64,000 bases of DNA. Origin: Lunularia cruciata. Taxonomy: Eukaryota; Streptophyta; Marchantiopsida; Lunulariales; Lunulariaceae. The stretch is taken from assembly GCA_948567375.1 (NCBI GenBank), contig OX419756.1, forward strand, positions 27,108,333 through 27,172,332, read 5' to 3'. Below the pieces are notes generated by a model. It was not told where the DNA came from. It ran no database searches and saw only the letters and a list, made by a program, of their open reading frames with translations. Positions 10,264 through 21,935 of this stretch are shown in pieces (within the stretch, counting starts at the first letter, position 1; each line of letters begins with the position of its first letter). The position numbers and the translations under genes were made by a program.

Positions 10264-11017
10264 TTTTAATACTCTAAGGATAGGAGACCTAAAGAGAAAC
10301 ACACCATGGGATACACACAATTTCACACTCAAACCTCTAATGCCCCAAAGGAGTACCTTCTCTTAATTATATAGATAAGGAGTATCTCCTCCAAGGAAGG
10401 CACACCATAGGATTAGGCACATAGATAGGTGACATGTCATCAAGCTCCACCTTGGATTACTTACCTAGATGGGTGACATGTTGGTCCTGGTCCTATCTAG
10501 TTGGTCAAATAAGCTTTGATCAAAGGGAATATTTAGGGAATCTTTTAGTAGGAATTTCAGAATCACATGGGTGAGGTACCGTTGGAAAACTCTCGGTGAG
10601 ACAAACCTAGGAGGAGGAAAGGCCAACCTTTTCTTTGTTGGGGAGACACTTGCAAATTTTTGAGGTCTAATTCATCCATTTAGGGCTCCAAAATTGCCTT
10701 CATAGATTTCAAGCATATTTTTGTTCATACTCTAGTAGTAAAATTCTTTTTTTGGTGATACTTCTTTCTGATCTATTTAGTCCATCACGTGTAAACATCC
10801 TTTTAGATGTTACCAAACCAATTCTCACCTTGAAATCATATGTCTAGCTATTGGTTCTAAGGTTTTCAAGTCTATTTTGGTTTTTGCCTTATTAGTAGAA
10901 ATACTCTTTTGATGATACTTCTATCTGATCTATTTTTTCCATCATGTATAACATCATTTCAAATGTTACCAAACCAAATTTCACATCTAGATCATATGGA
11001 TAGCTCTTGGTATTACA
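10264..11017 (-). repeat. Element A 5' LTR with internal duplication
   Basis: LTR of about 750 bases. The outer end is GGTATTACA on the plus strand (TGTAATACC on the element's strand), next to the TSD ATGTT. The inner end TTTAATACTC abuts the primer site. Within it a ~155-base segment occurs twice in tandem (about 10710-10860 and 10860-11017). Each copy carries a TGATACTTCT..CTGATCTATTT block, a TGTTACCAAACCAA block and a CTAG-containing end. The D LTRs share this duplication; the B LTR and solo LTR F lack it. Confidence 0.85.
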
Positions 11018-12440
11018 ATGTTACAAGTGACATTGATCTCCATGAAAACCATTTCTTTCCTTGTGTGTGATTGCCTTTGCATTACTTGTGGATTAAGGTT
11101 ACACAAGTGTTGAAGATATAAATAGAAAAGTCTTTGAACTATGCACAAAACTTCTTCTTATTATTTGGATTCTCTCAAATGATTATCTTTATCCTTGCAT
11201 AAGGTTTTAACTTATAGATGAAATAATCTGATTCTTCTCCTTTATGAATCTTTAGAATCAACATGAGCATATTCAAGAATTAGAGAACATTTTTCATTAT
11301 TTTATTTATAGCCATACAAGATAGTTTTATGTTGTTACATTGATGAAAAATGAGAAAAAAAAAGAATAATATAAGGTTTCTCTTGAATTTTGGCTAAGAA
11401 CCGAGTGGTACCATAAGTTTTAATATAAAAATAACCATATAAATGAGTAAAATCTTAATATGTAAAATAATATAAAGTCATAAAATAGGTTATAAAACTC
11501 ATAGGCTTGAAATTATTGAAGAAAAATCATAAAGATTGAGTAACTTGGTTAGATAGTTACCATTGCTAAGAAATTAATGGATAACTTTGCAAATAAGTGG
11601 TAATGTACCATGTTATATGTCATAGACATAGTAAATTGCCTTGATAATTTAATAAAATTAAAAAAGGAACAAGTAAAAGGTACTTATGAACCTTGGGATT
11701 GAGAAGCTAGTACAACATTCAGTAATCTGGTAGGATTGTAAAGCATTGAGAAATCTCCTTAGCCTATCATTTGCTTTGGAGTTTATTTTTTCCAATTTTG
11801 GTCAATGTCTTCTCTCCAATTCTCTTTACTTGTTATCTTGGATTTTTGTCTTCTTTAATGGTGTTAGAACAAGCATGGGATGGATGGAGTTTGAGGTCTT
11901 TGTGATTGATCACCTCTAAATTGTTGAGATTTTGATATATGCTTGGTACTTAAATACATTAAAAATTAACACATAGAGTCTTGGTCAACTGTCTCATATA
12001 CTATACTTATATGAAATGAAACTTTAGTGCCTTTTGTCATCATTCATGGTTGAAAATAGACATAGGTTACTTATATTTTGACTTAAAAGATGAATTTCTC
12101 TTTGTTTTGATAGAAATGATAATGATAAAAAATGAAAAGAAACTAAAATGTAATAAAATTCTTGGTTGTAGGTCTTACATAATTTCTATTTGCATGTTTT
12201 ATCACAAAGAAAATGATGGTATAATAATATAGCAATTTAATATAATAATTTCTTATGAGCTATTAGAACTTCTAAGATGTATTCCAAAAAGTTTATAAGA
12301 TGTATTGTGATTAGAAATAATTAGAAGCTTTTTCAAGAGCCCTTTTGAGGAGGCTAGTATTGTACTCTGTATCATTTCCATAGACTTAGGTTTTGTGGTA
12401 ATTTGGCTAAGAAGTAAATTGAAAATTTATTAAAAAGCAA
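11018..12440. other. AT-rich sequence between elements A and B
   Basis: I can assign no gag or pol motif. The short frame at 12050-12232 is Lys/Ile-rich and looks like chance in AT-rich DNA. The stretch lies between insertions, so it may be old retroelement sequence too decayed to read by eye. Confidence 0.4.
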
Positions 12441-12444
12441 GTTT

Positions 12445-12920
12445 GTATTTACCTCACGTATAAATGCCTAGCCTTTGTGCAAGATATTGAGTATTCTACA
12501 TTCAATTCTTGGTCCATATCATTTCTTCTAGTCTCCTTGTCTTCTTCTCTTTGATTAATATTTCCTACATAGGTATCAAAGGTAGAATGGTATGGATGGA
12601 CCTATAATCTTCCTAAACAACCCCTTCAAATCATCATAATTTTTGCATCTATGATGTTTAAGTACCATCTTAACCAATTCACAATGTCCAATTTTGACAA
12701 AATTAATTGGAAATTTTCCTTATGTAAAATGATCCTTTGGTGCTTTGTGTTAGTTATGGTCAAAGATGGATGTATGTTATTAAATTTTCTGATTTAGAGA
12801 TTAGTTCTCTTGACTTTGCTAACACAATAAATAACCTTATGAATAATACAATTCAACAAAAAATTGAGCATCTAACTTGAGCATTGAACATCTATGATTA
12901 ATCAAAATAAGGAAGAATGG
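12445..12920 (+). mobile_element. Possible Ty1/copia LTR end, primer site and gag start
   Basis: A TATAAAT box (12460-12466) is followed by ~100 bases of T/C-rich sequence ending TTTCCTACA (12569). Next comes TAGGTATCAAAGG, which resembles an initiator-Met tRNA primer site two bases inside an LTR. Downstream, in the plus direction, ATG codons and a short frame around TMSNFDKINWKFSLCK recall the start of copia gag (F.G.NF..W). The fragment stops where the 3' LTR part of element B begins. The plus orientation, unlike the Ty3 elements, supports a separate family. Confidence 0.35.
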
Positions 12921-12921
12921 T

Positions 12922-13291
12922 ATCAAATATGGTTGGTCAAATAGGTTTGATTAGAAGGAATATTTAGGGAATCTTCATGTAGGAATCTCAAAATCATATG
13001 GATGAGGTACCGTTGGAAAGCGATGAGACAAACCTAAGAGGAGAGAATGCCAATCTTTCTTTTGTTAGGGAGAGGAGGACGTCTACACATTTTTGTGGCC
13101 TAATTCATCCATTAGGCCTCCTATAAATTGGCTTTGAAGTTTTTAGGCTATTCTTGGCTCTTGCACTATAAATAAAAGTTCTCTTTTGGTGATGCCTCTA
13201 TCTGATCTACTTAGCACATCGTATATAACATCCTTCCAAATGTTACCAAACCAATTTTCACCTCTAGATAATATGTTTAGCTATTGGTACA
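12922..13291 (-). repeat. Element B 3' LTR, truncated
   Basis: It matches the upstream (U3) part of the other LTRs of this family, from the TGGTTGGTCAAATAGG block to the outer CTATTGGTAC end. The downstream part with its TATA region is missing. It lacks the ~155-base duplication seen in A and D, like its own 5' LTR. Confidence 0.8.
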
Positions 13292-13312
13292 AACCTCCTC
13301 TCCATTAAGATG
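13292..13312 (-). promoter_or_regulatory. Polypurine tract of element B
   Basis: On the minus strand AATGGAGAGGAGG followed by TTTG sits directly before the 3' LTR. This is the expected position and composition of the plus-strand DNA primer. Element D has the equivalent AAAGGAGGGAGG. Confidence 0.75.
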
Positions 13313-13379
13313 TAATGTCCTTGTTGCAAAGCTATTGTTCAAAAGATTTCATTAGCATTGGTGCATGGGTCAAGTTTGC

Positions 13380-13660
13380 TATTGGCTCCCATGCACCCTC
13401 ATATAATGGGTACCTTTTCTATTATATAGGATGTTTTACAAGTGGATGGTGAGTACCGTGGATGTGTTTCTAAAGAATGCATTTGACTTCATATTGCTTT
13501 GTGCCATCAATGAGTGTTGGATAAGGTCCAATGTCTTGTACGGAAGGAATGTGGGGCGGTTGGAAGGCATATATGCATAGTAAAACACATGGAATACTAG
13601 ATGGATCTTCATGTGTGACAATACCTCGAGGTGGTAGGTCACGATGTTGATTCAACAAAG
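13380..13660 (-). pseudogene. Element B integrase C-terminus and chromodomain remnant
   Basis: The minus strand gives KIHLVFHVF (from the KIHPVFHVS motif that ends Ty3 integrases) and a GTKQYEVKCIL segment, the start of a chromodomain. Stops then interrupt what corresponds to the W-K-G-Y part, and WEPIANL can still be read at the end. Compared with the clean copy in D, the aromatic cage is only partly preserved. Confidence in the chromodomain comes mainly from alignment to D. Confidence 0.75.
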
Positions 13661-13836
13661 AATGGAGAAAGGTCCAATAAAATAAGGTCTAAGCTTATGA
13701 GGACCAACTAATGTGAGGTTGGTAGTTGATAGCCATACTTGATATCCATGTGTTGTTGATGTGCATTTTCATATTGCTTCTATTGATTTTGGGTGATCTA
13801 CAACTTGTGCTTGGCATTCTCCACACCTTGTTGGAT

Positions 13837-14547
13837 TCAAAAAACAAAAGTGTCAATAACATCAACCTTGGTAGCCACCAGATGGACCTTCATCAAGCTC
13901 AAAGGTGTGAAAAGATGCTCTCCATACATGACAAAGAATGGTGTGACCTGTGTGGAGGAATTCATTGAATTGTTATAAGCAGATTCCACCAATGGGAGTA
14001 AGTTGTCCCACCTTTCTTGCTCATCTAAGGTGAAGCCCCGTAGCATGTCCTCAATAGTGTAATTTTCATACTCTATTTTTCCATCAGTTTGTGAATGGTA
14101 AACTATGGACATGGCCAATTTGGTTTTGAAGAAACCAAAGAGTGTTCTCTAAAACAAACTAGTGAATTGAATGCCTCTATTTATGATGAGCACTCAAGAT
14201 AGGCCATGATGAGAGAAAGCTACATCTAAGTACAATTGAGCTAATTGTGGGGTAGTCACATCCTTGGTGGTAGGATGCACATGAATCATTTTGCTAAGTT
14301 GGTTGATAAAGACTATGATGGAGTCAAACCTTGAGGTGATCTTGGGCAATTCACAAACCAAATTCATGCTTACCTATTTCCAATGTTGGGGGAGGGGTTG
14401 AAGGAGTCATGTGGGAGCTTGATTAGAAGCTTTATTTTGTTGATAGAGTAGGTGGCTTCAAGCATATTCCATCACATCATTACTCATCTTGGGCCAATAA
14501 TAATGGTGTTTGACTGCATCCAAGGTCTTGTCCACTCTAATGTGACT
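13837..14547 (-). pseudogene. Element B integrase, core and downstream part
   Basis: The frame at 13837-14118 begins near YHSQTDGKIEYEN, the catalytic-Glu motif (HPQTDGQTERAN in D) with the Glu region altered. It continues through ERWDNLLPLVESAYNN and TPFFVMYGEHLFTP. The core upstream (14150-14540) is readable in pieces. The solo LTR at 14548 splits the gene from its zinc-binding part at 15231-15460. Confidence 0.85.
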
Positions 14548-15230
14548 TGTAACACCCCTTTTGTGCATGTGTATGGTATTGTGATATTTAGTTTGGTATT
14601 ACAAGTACTTGAGAGATATTATTTGTATAGAGATAAGGATGGTTCTACCTTAGTCATGATTAGCTAAAGTTAGTCATAGCTAGATAGAGGGACCTTACTT
14701 TAGAGGAAGTGGAAAAGATGAACATCACTATTTTGGATTCTAGTGTGTTGACTTGATATTATTCCTAAGTGTTTGGCTTTGAGGAAAGAGTTGAGAACTC
14801 TTGGATCCATAAGCATTTTGTTTCAAATTCTTTTATAGTCCAAGGATAGCCCATGTGAAGGAATCCTTGACTTAGTGGTTAGGTCAAGATAAGACCACAT
14901 GCTTAGGAGAATATTCCCATGAGTATGGATATTCCTTCAGCTTTTTAATTTTATTTGATTTATAGCCTAGTAACTTGAGTTACTCTAGTAATTAGTAACT
15001 TTGGTGCATAACTATTTCACAAATATATAAACTAGGTGTGAGGATGTACATCCTTTCATTTGCAACTATCTCTCTCTCATTGAGTTCTCTAGTGAGCAAT
15101 GTCTTGAGTCTTGGAGTGTTAGCCTTAGAGGAGTATGATGGAGTTGGGGTTCTTTACCTTCTTAGTCCATGGTACACTACTATAATAACAATCAAAGGTT
15201 CATCTTGAGTGAGGGATAGGCTGGTTCACA
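14548..15230 (+). mobile_element. Solo LTR inside element B integrase (copy 1)
   Basis: A 683-base block runs from TGTAACACCCC to GGTTCACA. It is flanked by GACT (14544-14547) and GACC (15231-15234) and lies exactly where the integrase of A and D is continuous. It contains a TATA box (ATATATAA near 15022), so it reads on the plus strand. A second copy at about 21936-22508 is very similar. No internal coding sequence is attached, so this is a solo LTR from recombination between two LTRs. Its family is different from A-E. Confidence 0.8.
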
Positions 15231-15530
15231 GACCTACAATAGCAAAATCATGACATTTTGTGAAGATGGTGGTTCTTATATCCGTGGTATCCAATATCCA
15301 TAACCTTCCATCACAAAAGGTGAGTCCTTGGGTGTTGATGATGCCTTTGGATTATTGAGCACCTAAAATCTGTGGATCAATTTTTGTAACAACAAGAATC
15401 CTTGGCCAAAATTTAGGGTTTATCTTGACCTTCACCAAATATTCTTTGCCATTAGCATTTGCAAGTTGCTTCTTGCCTTCCACATATTTGATTTTCATCT
15501 TGAATTGTTTTCTCCACTTTGCACATGAAA
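15231..15530 (-). pseudogene. Element B integrase zinc-binding remnant
   Basis: The minus strand resumes the integrase N-terminal sequence (FCDGRLWI and the segment with C-H-D-F/I-A) immediately after the solo LTR, matching 6400-6720 of A and 28200-28450 of D. It is short and frame-broken. Its role is the separation between the two halves of the interrupted integrase. Confidence 0.75.
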
Positions 15531-15539
15531 TCTATTGAC

Positions 15540-15880
15540 AAGAAAGATATTTTTGTGTCTTGAGGTAGACTAGTGATCTATCTCCACTACAAATGTATTC
15601 TCACTAAGATAGTGCTTCCAATGCTTGGTTGCAAGGACAATGGCCAACACTTTTTATTTGGTGGTGTGATAGTTGCATTTTGATGATAATAACTTACAAG
15701 AGAAATATGTAGTTGGGTGCCATCCGTCATGCCACTCTTGTTGTAGGACTGCTCTTATTGCTATGCCTGATACACCACTAACTAACTTGATCAAACATTT
15801 TTGGTCATACCATTTCAAGATTAGTGTATGCAGTAATACATCTTTCAATTCCTAAAAGGCCAATTCTTGTACAATTCCTC
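15540..15880 (-). pseudogene. Element B RNase H remnant
   Basis: The frame at 15654-15848 reads LKWYDQKCLIKLVSG, AVLQQEWHDGWHP and YFSCKLLSSKCNYHTTK. These equal the Asp-containing strand and the conserved GxxxPxxYxSxxLxxxExNY segment of Ty3 RNase H. The catalytic Asp of the LATDAS motif is replaced (LVSGVS), so this copy would be inactive. Confidence 0.85.
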
Positions 15881-16700
15881 ACATCCACTTCTTCCTCTTG
15901 CCTAATAGTGTTGCTAGAGGTTGTGCAATCTTGGAGAAGTCCTTGACAAATTGATAATAAAACCCACTCAATCCCAAGAAACTCTTGAGTTGAGTCTGAT
16001 CTTCTAAAACACACCATTTTTGAATGATCTCTATTTTATCTTTTAGCACTTGGATACCTTTTGAGCACTTGGATACCTTTTGCACTTACTTTATTCCCTT
16101 AGTAGTCTAATTTTGATTTGTCAAACTAGCACTTTGAGATTTTGGTATACAATTGATTTTGTTGGAAAATTTGGAGGACTTCTTGTAGATATTGCTTGTG
16201 CTCTCTCATCGTCATGTTGTAGACTAAGTTTTCATTGAGGAAAATAATAATTAATTTATCCAAGTAAAAAATAAAATATTATTCATCAAACTCATGAAAG
16301 TAGTTAGAGTGTTGGTGAGGACAAACGGCATCCCCAAGTACTCAAAGTGACCATACCTTGTTCAAAAGGCCATTTTGGGTATGTCTTCCTCCTCAATCTC
16401 AATTTGGTTGTAACCACTCTGTAGATCAACTTTGGTGAAGTACCTTGCCTTGCTAAGTTGATCAAAAAAGTCATCCATGCAAGGTAATGGGTATTTATTC
16501 TTCACCATTTGTTCATTTAGTCCTTGATAGTCAATGCACATGCGCATTGTTCCATCCTTCTTCCTCACAAACAATATAAGAGCTCCATATGGCAATACGC
16601 TAGGTTGGATAAACCCCTTCTACAACATATCCTTGATTTGAGCCTTACACTCTTCCAACTCATGAGGTGATAGTCATTATAAGGCGTTACAAGGAGGTGT
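15880..16700 (-). pseudogene. Element B reverse transcriptase remnant
   Basis: The frame at 16362-16595 starts with [14 protein letters not shown] and carries [24 protein letters not shown] and [13 protein letters not shown], with the first catalytic Asp intact. The YxDD segment near 16230 is frame-broken. The connection (KIEIIQKW and QLKSFLGLSGFYYQFVKDF) lies at 15879-16085. An 18-base duplication at 16046-16081 (CACTTGGATACCTTTTG twice) adds a further frame change. Confidence 0.87.
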
Positions 16701-16739
16701 CTTCCCAAGAAGTATCTCAATTTTATGATCTTATTTCCT

Positions 16740-17300
16740 TTTTAGTGGTAAACTTGAGGGTAATTCATCCAAAAAGATATCTTGAAACTCATTGACCACA
16801 TCTTTCAATTTCTCAAGAATTTGTCCATTATGTTAAGCACTCTAGAATTCTTATTAGATCCCTGAAATATCTATTTGTCTTACAAATAAATGTGGTCCCT
16901 ACAACATAGGGAGGAAACTCTTGCCTTTGTGATATTTGTTTAACCCTAAAGATCTTCTATTGACTAGTTTTCACTACTTTCTTTCTCCAATCCACCATAT
17001 TGCTCCATCTATGGCATGCCAAAGATCATATCACAATAAGCTAACCATATCACTTGCTACTTGATTGTCTCTTGATACTCTCCTACAAAGAGTACTACCT
17101 TTTTAGGTAATGATTTAATCATCTCTGTTTGACCATTAGGTAACTCTACTTTGTTATTCTCACTCCTTCTCTAGTTCCATCTCCAACCTTATTGCAACAA
17201 AGTGAGACAAGAAATTCTTTGTTGCTCCAAGATCTATCAATATGCTCACTTGATTGTCTTTTAGGAATCCATTTATGAAAATCAATTGTGAATTTGTCTT
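16740..17300 (-). pseudogene. Element B protease and linker remnant
   Basis: By alignment to A (7950-8508) and D (29750-30320), this stretch holds the linker before RT and the protease. The leucine- and aspartate-bearing active-site region lies near 17230-17260. I see no frame open over more than a few dozen codons, so only homology supports it. Confidence 0.65.
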
Positions 17301-17399
17301 CCTCTACCTTTGCACACCTGTCTTCTTCCTCCTCTCACTTTTACACTTCTTCATTGAGCCAATAAGGCTGTAAGGTACATTTATTGGCAATCTTTATTT

Positions 17400-18460
17400 T
17401 GTGATGTTATTTCAGTATCTTCTTCTTTGATTGTCTCTCCATGTGGTTCAAAGGTCATCTTTATGGAGGCCAAGGGCCTCTAGAATGACAAGCACAACAC
17501 TTGATGGCTATATGTACAACTTGGCCACAATTGTTACAACATTTTGTTCTACTCGAGTCTCTTCTCCTTGTGGGACTCCTTCTCTCCTATCTTTGATCCA
17601 TCCCCGTTCTCCTTGGAGGGGTCTTGCTCATTGGTATTGAAACCAAATGTTTCCAATTCCATAGGAACCAATCCACCAAAATGGTGTGTCTCAAACAAAT
17701 AGTTTTGCATTGGGTTTACTCCTTCATCTCCTCCAAGTGCCTTTACTATTCTTTGAGCATAGACAATGGCTTCAAAAACAATGTAAGGATTTTGTACTAT
17801 TACATCTTAGCAAATCTGCTCTTTTAATCCCCTTTTGAAATTATCAAGAGCTTTGGCTAGATCCAAATCAATCATCACAACTTGTAGATTAAGTAATGCC
17901 TCTACATACTCTTTTATGTTATTCTTTTGCTTCAATTCCCAAAGTCTGGCTTGGACTATCTATATGAAATCCATAGATTTGAAATTCTTGAGTAGCCTTT
18001 CTTGCATGGCTATCCAGATGATCTCTATTCCTTCTACTAGTAATGATCATTCCAATCATCATACCATGGGAGGGCTTTATTGGTCAAGTACCTACATGAA
18101 AACATGCATGCAAAATGATCATAGATCTCAATTGTGAACAATCAAAAGTATTGATTCATTCTTGAAATCAATTTTCCACCTCTCCCATGTGATGTTATCT
18201 ATTGTAAGGCTCAATTTTGCACATCTTTTTCATTTGCAGTAACAATATGGCTTGGTTGTTGACTGGTTCATCGACATGAGTGACTCTCTAGGTACTTTGA
18301 TTGTTGGTGTTGGTTGTTGAGACGGTTCCCCTTCTTGCATTACTTGATCATTCTTGAAGGTACCTACTTGATTTTGCATTTCCTCCATGGTCATCTTGAT
18401 CTCATGAAACTTGTTCAACATTCCTTGCATTCCTTGCATCAACTCCTACAATTGCAGATC
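17400..18460 (-). pseudogene. Element B gag remnant
   Basis: The N-terminal frame at 18230-18442 has MQGMQGMLNKFHEIKMTMEE, a Met/Gln-rich helix that could form a coiled coil, and the acidic QEGEPSQ segment. The capsid part (18050-18200) and the zinc-knuckle part (near 17490-17550) are readable only in pieces. The arrangement equals that of A and D. Confidence 0.75.
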
Positions 18461-18532
18461 CATGATTCCTACACACAACCAATATTCAATTGCTACTTCC
18501 TACTTCAATAAATGGTTATCATGATCACTCAA

Positions 18533-18870
18533 GAGGGAGCACAAACTATTGGGACTACAATTAGGATCTCAAAGGCTACCACTTGATAATATTCCTCACC
18601 AACATTGTGGATTATAAAATCCCTAGACATCACTTTTGGTCTAATTATATAATAGATTTCTACTTGCATGTTGAAAGAGTGAGGATTTGGTACATTCAAA
18701 TCCATAATATCATAACAAAATGAAAATTGTCAAATCCAAATCTCTATCATAGACCACCACAAGTAGAGTCACTAAATTTGGTGAGTTCATCACTTTGTCC
18801 ATGAACTCTACTCCAAAATGATAAACAAGAGATACTCTCATTTGCTCACATTGGATGTACATAATTGCAA
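18533..18870 (-). pseudogene. Element B leader ORF remnant
   Basis: The minus strand gives MRVSLVYHFGVEFMDKVMNS, then PNLVTLLVVVYDRD, clearly the same leader ORF as in A (9711-10080) and D. Frame breaks follow after DLTIF. It lies between the primer site and gag. Function unknown. Confidence 0.6.
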
Positions 18871-19069
18871 TGTGAAATGGATTCAAGAATAGAAAGCTAG
18901 GTGTATTAAATTACCCTGTAAACACCTCCAAACACCTCCATCTAATTCTTTCTCTAAAACATCCCTCAATTCTTAACAATTATATTATGTTTTCTCCTCT
19001 CAAAATTACTCAATTTCAATAGCCTGTGTTTGTCCAAGAGTGGTGATCCACTCTCTTGGATTAAAACAC

Positions 19070-19084
19070 TCACTTTGATACCAT
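19070..19084 (-). promoter_or_regulatory. Primer binding site of element B
   Basis: On the minus strand TGGTATCAAAGTG lies directly inside the 5' LTR. It differs at three bases from the intact site of A (TGGTATCAGAGCA). It would have paired with initiator-Met tRNA. Confidence 0.8.
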
Positions 19085-19669
19085 TGTAATACCTTGAGGA
19101 CAATAGAACTCTCCAAGAGAGAAAACTCGAGCTTCATACTCAATATTCAGATGCCCTAAAAGAGCACCTTCTCTTTATTATATAGGAAAGAGGATCCTCT
19201 CAAAGGAATCTCCATCCTTGGATCAGATACATGGATTGGTGACATATCAGCAAACTCCACCCTTAGATTAGTTGCCTGGATGGGTGACATGTTGATCCTT
19301 GTCCTATATGGTTGGTCAAATAGGTTTAACAAAGAGAATCTTTAGGGAATATTAATATAGGAATCTTTGAATCACATAAGTGAGGTACCATTGAAAAACT
19401 CTCAATGAGACAAAATTGGAGGGAAAGGAAGGCCAACCTTTTTCCCGTTTTGAAGAGTGAATATTGTCTTGAGGTCTGATTCATCCGTTTAGGCCTTTGA
19501 AATTGACTTTTAAAGTTTTTAGGTTATTCTCAACTCCTACGCTATTAGTGAAAGTACTCTTTTGGTCATACCTCTATTTGATCTACTTAGTTCATCATAT
19601 ATAAATCTTTCCAGATGTCACAAAATCAATTTTCACCTTTAGATAATATGTCTAGCTATTGGTATTACA
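19085..19669 (-). repeat. Element B 5' LTR (585 bases)
   Basis: It runs from TGTAATACCTTGAGG, next to the primer site, to GGTATTACA. It contains a TTTATTATATAGG box that probably serves as TATA on one strand. It has the same length class as solo LTR F (586 bases) and lacks the ~155-base duplication of A and D. The base after it starts C-family sequence. Confidence 0.85.
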
Positions 19670-20360
19670 CCTTGTCATGTATTGCAAGATGACTTTGCAC
19701 CAATTGAAAGAAGAGATCTTTAGTAAAGAAATCTCAAACTCTATTTGTACCTTTGAGTAAATTGATACTATATTGATTGTTGTTATCATGGGAAACTCAA
19801 GAAGTATCTTGAAATCAAGGTGTCATGAGAGTGCATAGAAATGACATGGAACAAACCATATTTGTATTTAAGCCTAATGTTAGACAATTTTAGTTGTTCT
19901 TCACATTTGTGATGTTTACTCTTCATGTGCTCCAAATGTAAAGTTTGCAACAAGACTTTATGATTTGCATGATCATTGGTTTCTTCCAAGTGATAATGTC
20001 TCCATACTTTAGGGGTATATATTATTACCAATTGTTCTTGATCTTAGGTAGAATAATTCCTTTGTATTATTTTTAGTTGGTGAGACACAAAGGCAATGGG
20101 ATGTAATTTGTTTGGAAATTCCTATTGCAACACACAACTCCAATGGAGAAGTTAGATGTGTCAAAATCAACCACACAAGGTAGTTGAGGATTATATGGTT
20201 GGAGGATGGGTCCTAAAGACACCATATGCTTCAACTTCTTGAATGCTTCTTTGTACTTGGTGGCCCATTCAAAGCTTGATGTCTTTTGCAAGAAATTAGT
20301 CAATGGTGTAGCTACATGAACTACATAATAATGGATGAACCCTTGGTATAAAAATGCCAA
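19670..20360 (-). pseudogene. Element C RNase H remnant
   Basis: The frame at 20073-20360 reads LTNFLQKTSSFEWATKYKEA, then FKKLKHMVSLGPILQPYN, the connection. Next comes VVDFDTSNFSIGVV, where the catalytic Asp-containing D-A-S is D-T-S. The frame at 19786-20031 has KVWRHYHLEETNDHANHK, the WRHYL segment, with the conserved DHK decayed to DHAN. It ends where B was inserted. Confidence 0.75.
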
Positions 20361-20399
20361 TCCATTAAATACCCAAACTTATGTATCATCCTTAAGAGT

Positions 20400-20940
20400 A
20401 TGCCTATTGGTAATGACTTTGATTTTCTACTTTTCCATCTTGATCCCCTCTAATTAGACCTTATGACCTAAGAAGGTAACTTTATTTGACCAAAAGGCAC
20501 CCTTGGACTTCTTGCAATAAAACTTCCATTAGCATAATTGTCTTCATACTTCTCATATACAATTCTTGTATTTTTGCCTTTTTCTTACTATAGATTAACA
20601 TATCATCCAATAACATCACCATGTATTGATCCAATAGCCCATCCAACACCCAATGCATTTGATCCATGAAAAATATCAAAGCATAAGTGAATCCAACAAG
20701 TAAAACTCTCCAATCAAAATGTCCATACCTTATGAAAGAGGTAATCTTTTGCAAATCCTCCTTATCAATAGGAATTTGCAAATAGTCACTTTGAAGATCC
20801 AACTTGGAGAGCTATCACGCTCTACTCAATTGATCCAACAAGTCATCTATTCAAGGCAAGGGATACGCATTTTTCACTGTCATAAATAGTGAAAAATGCA
20901 TAGTCTTGTCATGGTAGTCAATACATAATCAAAGTCCTTC
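20400..20940 (-). pseudogene. Element C reverse transcriptase remnant
   Basis: The frame at 20482-20802 has MDLQSDYLQIPIDKEDLQKI, the FxKxDLxSGYxQI strand. It continues with SFIRYGHFDW and VLLVGFTYALIFFMDQMHWV, and then MLLDDMLIYSKKKAKIQE, where both catalytic Asp residues of YxDD remain. The upstream part (20803-20940) reads KNAYPLPRIDDLLDQLS in another frame. Fragment G carries the same region in a more decayed state. Confidence 0.82.
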
Positions 20941-21935
20941 ATCTTTCTTTGGTGCAAGTGCTTTCCAAGAAGATGTATTGTATCACATAAAATCCTTCTC
21001 CAACAACGTGTTGTTTGAAACTCTTCTAACTCCTTGGTGAGAGCTTGCAGAGTGGTCTTCTCATTGGAGTACTACTTGGCAGTAGCTTGATCTTGAAAGG
21101 AATACCTTGATCTAGAAATGCATACCTTGATCAAAGGGTAACACTTTTGGAAGATCATCTAAAAACAAATCCACCAAATTCTTGAACTATCTTATCAATT
21201 ATTGGCTTTTGATCTTCATTAGAGTCTTCTTACTTTATAAGTTTGATCCACACTACAAAAAAAACTTTTATTCCTCCAAAGCTTGCTCTATAATATTTAT
21301 ATCAATAAACTTCTCATCTTAGGACTTATATTCTTAGGTGTCTTATTTAGAGGTACAAAATAACCTAATCTATAATTTTTACCTGTGTGTTGTACTTGAA
21401 CTTGTTATAAAATCCAATCAAATTGAACCTTATGATGTTTAAGCCAACAAAGATCTAGAATGATAATGTAATGTAAGGTAATGGATTTAAATCTCATGTA
21501 CTCAAAATACTCTTTCCCAAATTTGAATCCTATAGGTTATGAAGTTCAAAATAGAAAACTATTTCTACCATCCACCATCATCAATTTGTGATCTGACATT
21601 GGTTTTATAAAAATATCTCATTTTTTTGCTTATTGCAATGACATACAATTCTCGAAACTACCAAAATTCTACATTTATGGTTTAATATCATATCTTGCAA
21701 GTAAATTAAACTTGCATGGGTCAAGCTTTCAATCCTATTGGAATTAATCAAGTTCCCAATAAGTAGCTTGATATCTCATATTGGGGCATTTGTTTCCTTT
21801 ATCATTTTGCTCCATAAACTCCATGGAAACTTATTGAGGTCATCTATTCTAGAGTGGGCTTCATCAATGTGATATCTAATTGGTGATAATAGAAGTTACC
21901 ACCATGTTGTTGTAATTATTCTTGATCTACATTAT
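20941..21935 (-). pseudogene. Element C protease and linker region
   Basis: It lies between gag and RT, where protease is expected. I can read only short conserved-looking pieces (a KHHKVQFDWIL-like stretch near 21420) and no clear D-S/T-G motif. The assignment rests on position. Confidence 0.45.

Larger units (their letters stand above)
5686..11017 (-). mobile_element. Element A: Ty3/gypsy chromovirus-type retrotransposon
   Basis: On the minus strand the order is 5' LTR (10264-11017), primer site, leader ORF, gag, protease, RT, RNase H, integrase, then a stump of the 3' LTR (5686-5738). Protease-RT-RNase H-integrase order defines Ty3/gypsy. The 5-base flanks are GTGTT (5681-5685) and ATGTT (11018-11022), a target-site duplication with one mismatch, so both element ends are real. 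The integrase C-terminus, polypurine tract and most of the 3' LTR are missing: the integrase runs directly into the last ~53 bases of the LTR. All coding parts carry stops and frameshifts, so the copy is dead. Confidence 0.9.
12922..19669 (-). mobile_element. Element B: Ty3/gypsy, same family as A and D
   Basis: Minus-strand order: 5' LTR (19085-19669), primer site, leader ORF remnant, gag, protease, RT, RNase H, integrase, chromodomain remnant, polypurine tract, truncated 3' LTR (12922-13291). It is inserted in element C: C sequence continues directly at 19670. An unrelated solo LTR (14548-15230) interrupts its integrase. The base next to the 5' LTR starts CCTTG. The partner duplication is lost because the 3' LTR lacks its downstream part. 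Confidence 0.88.
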
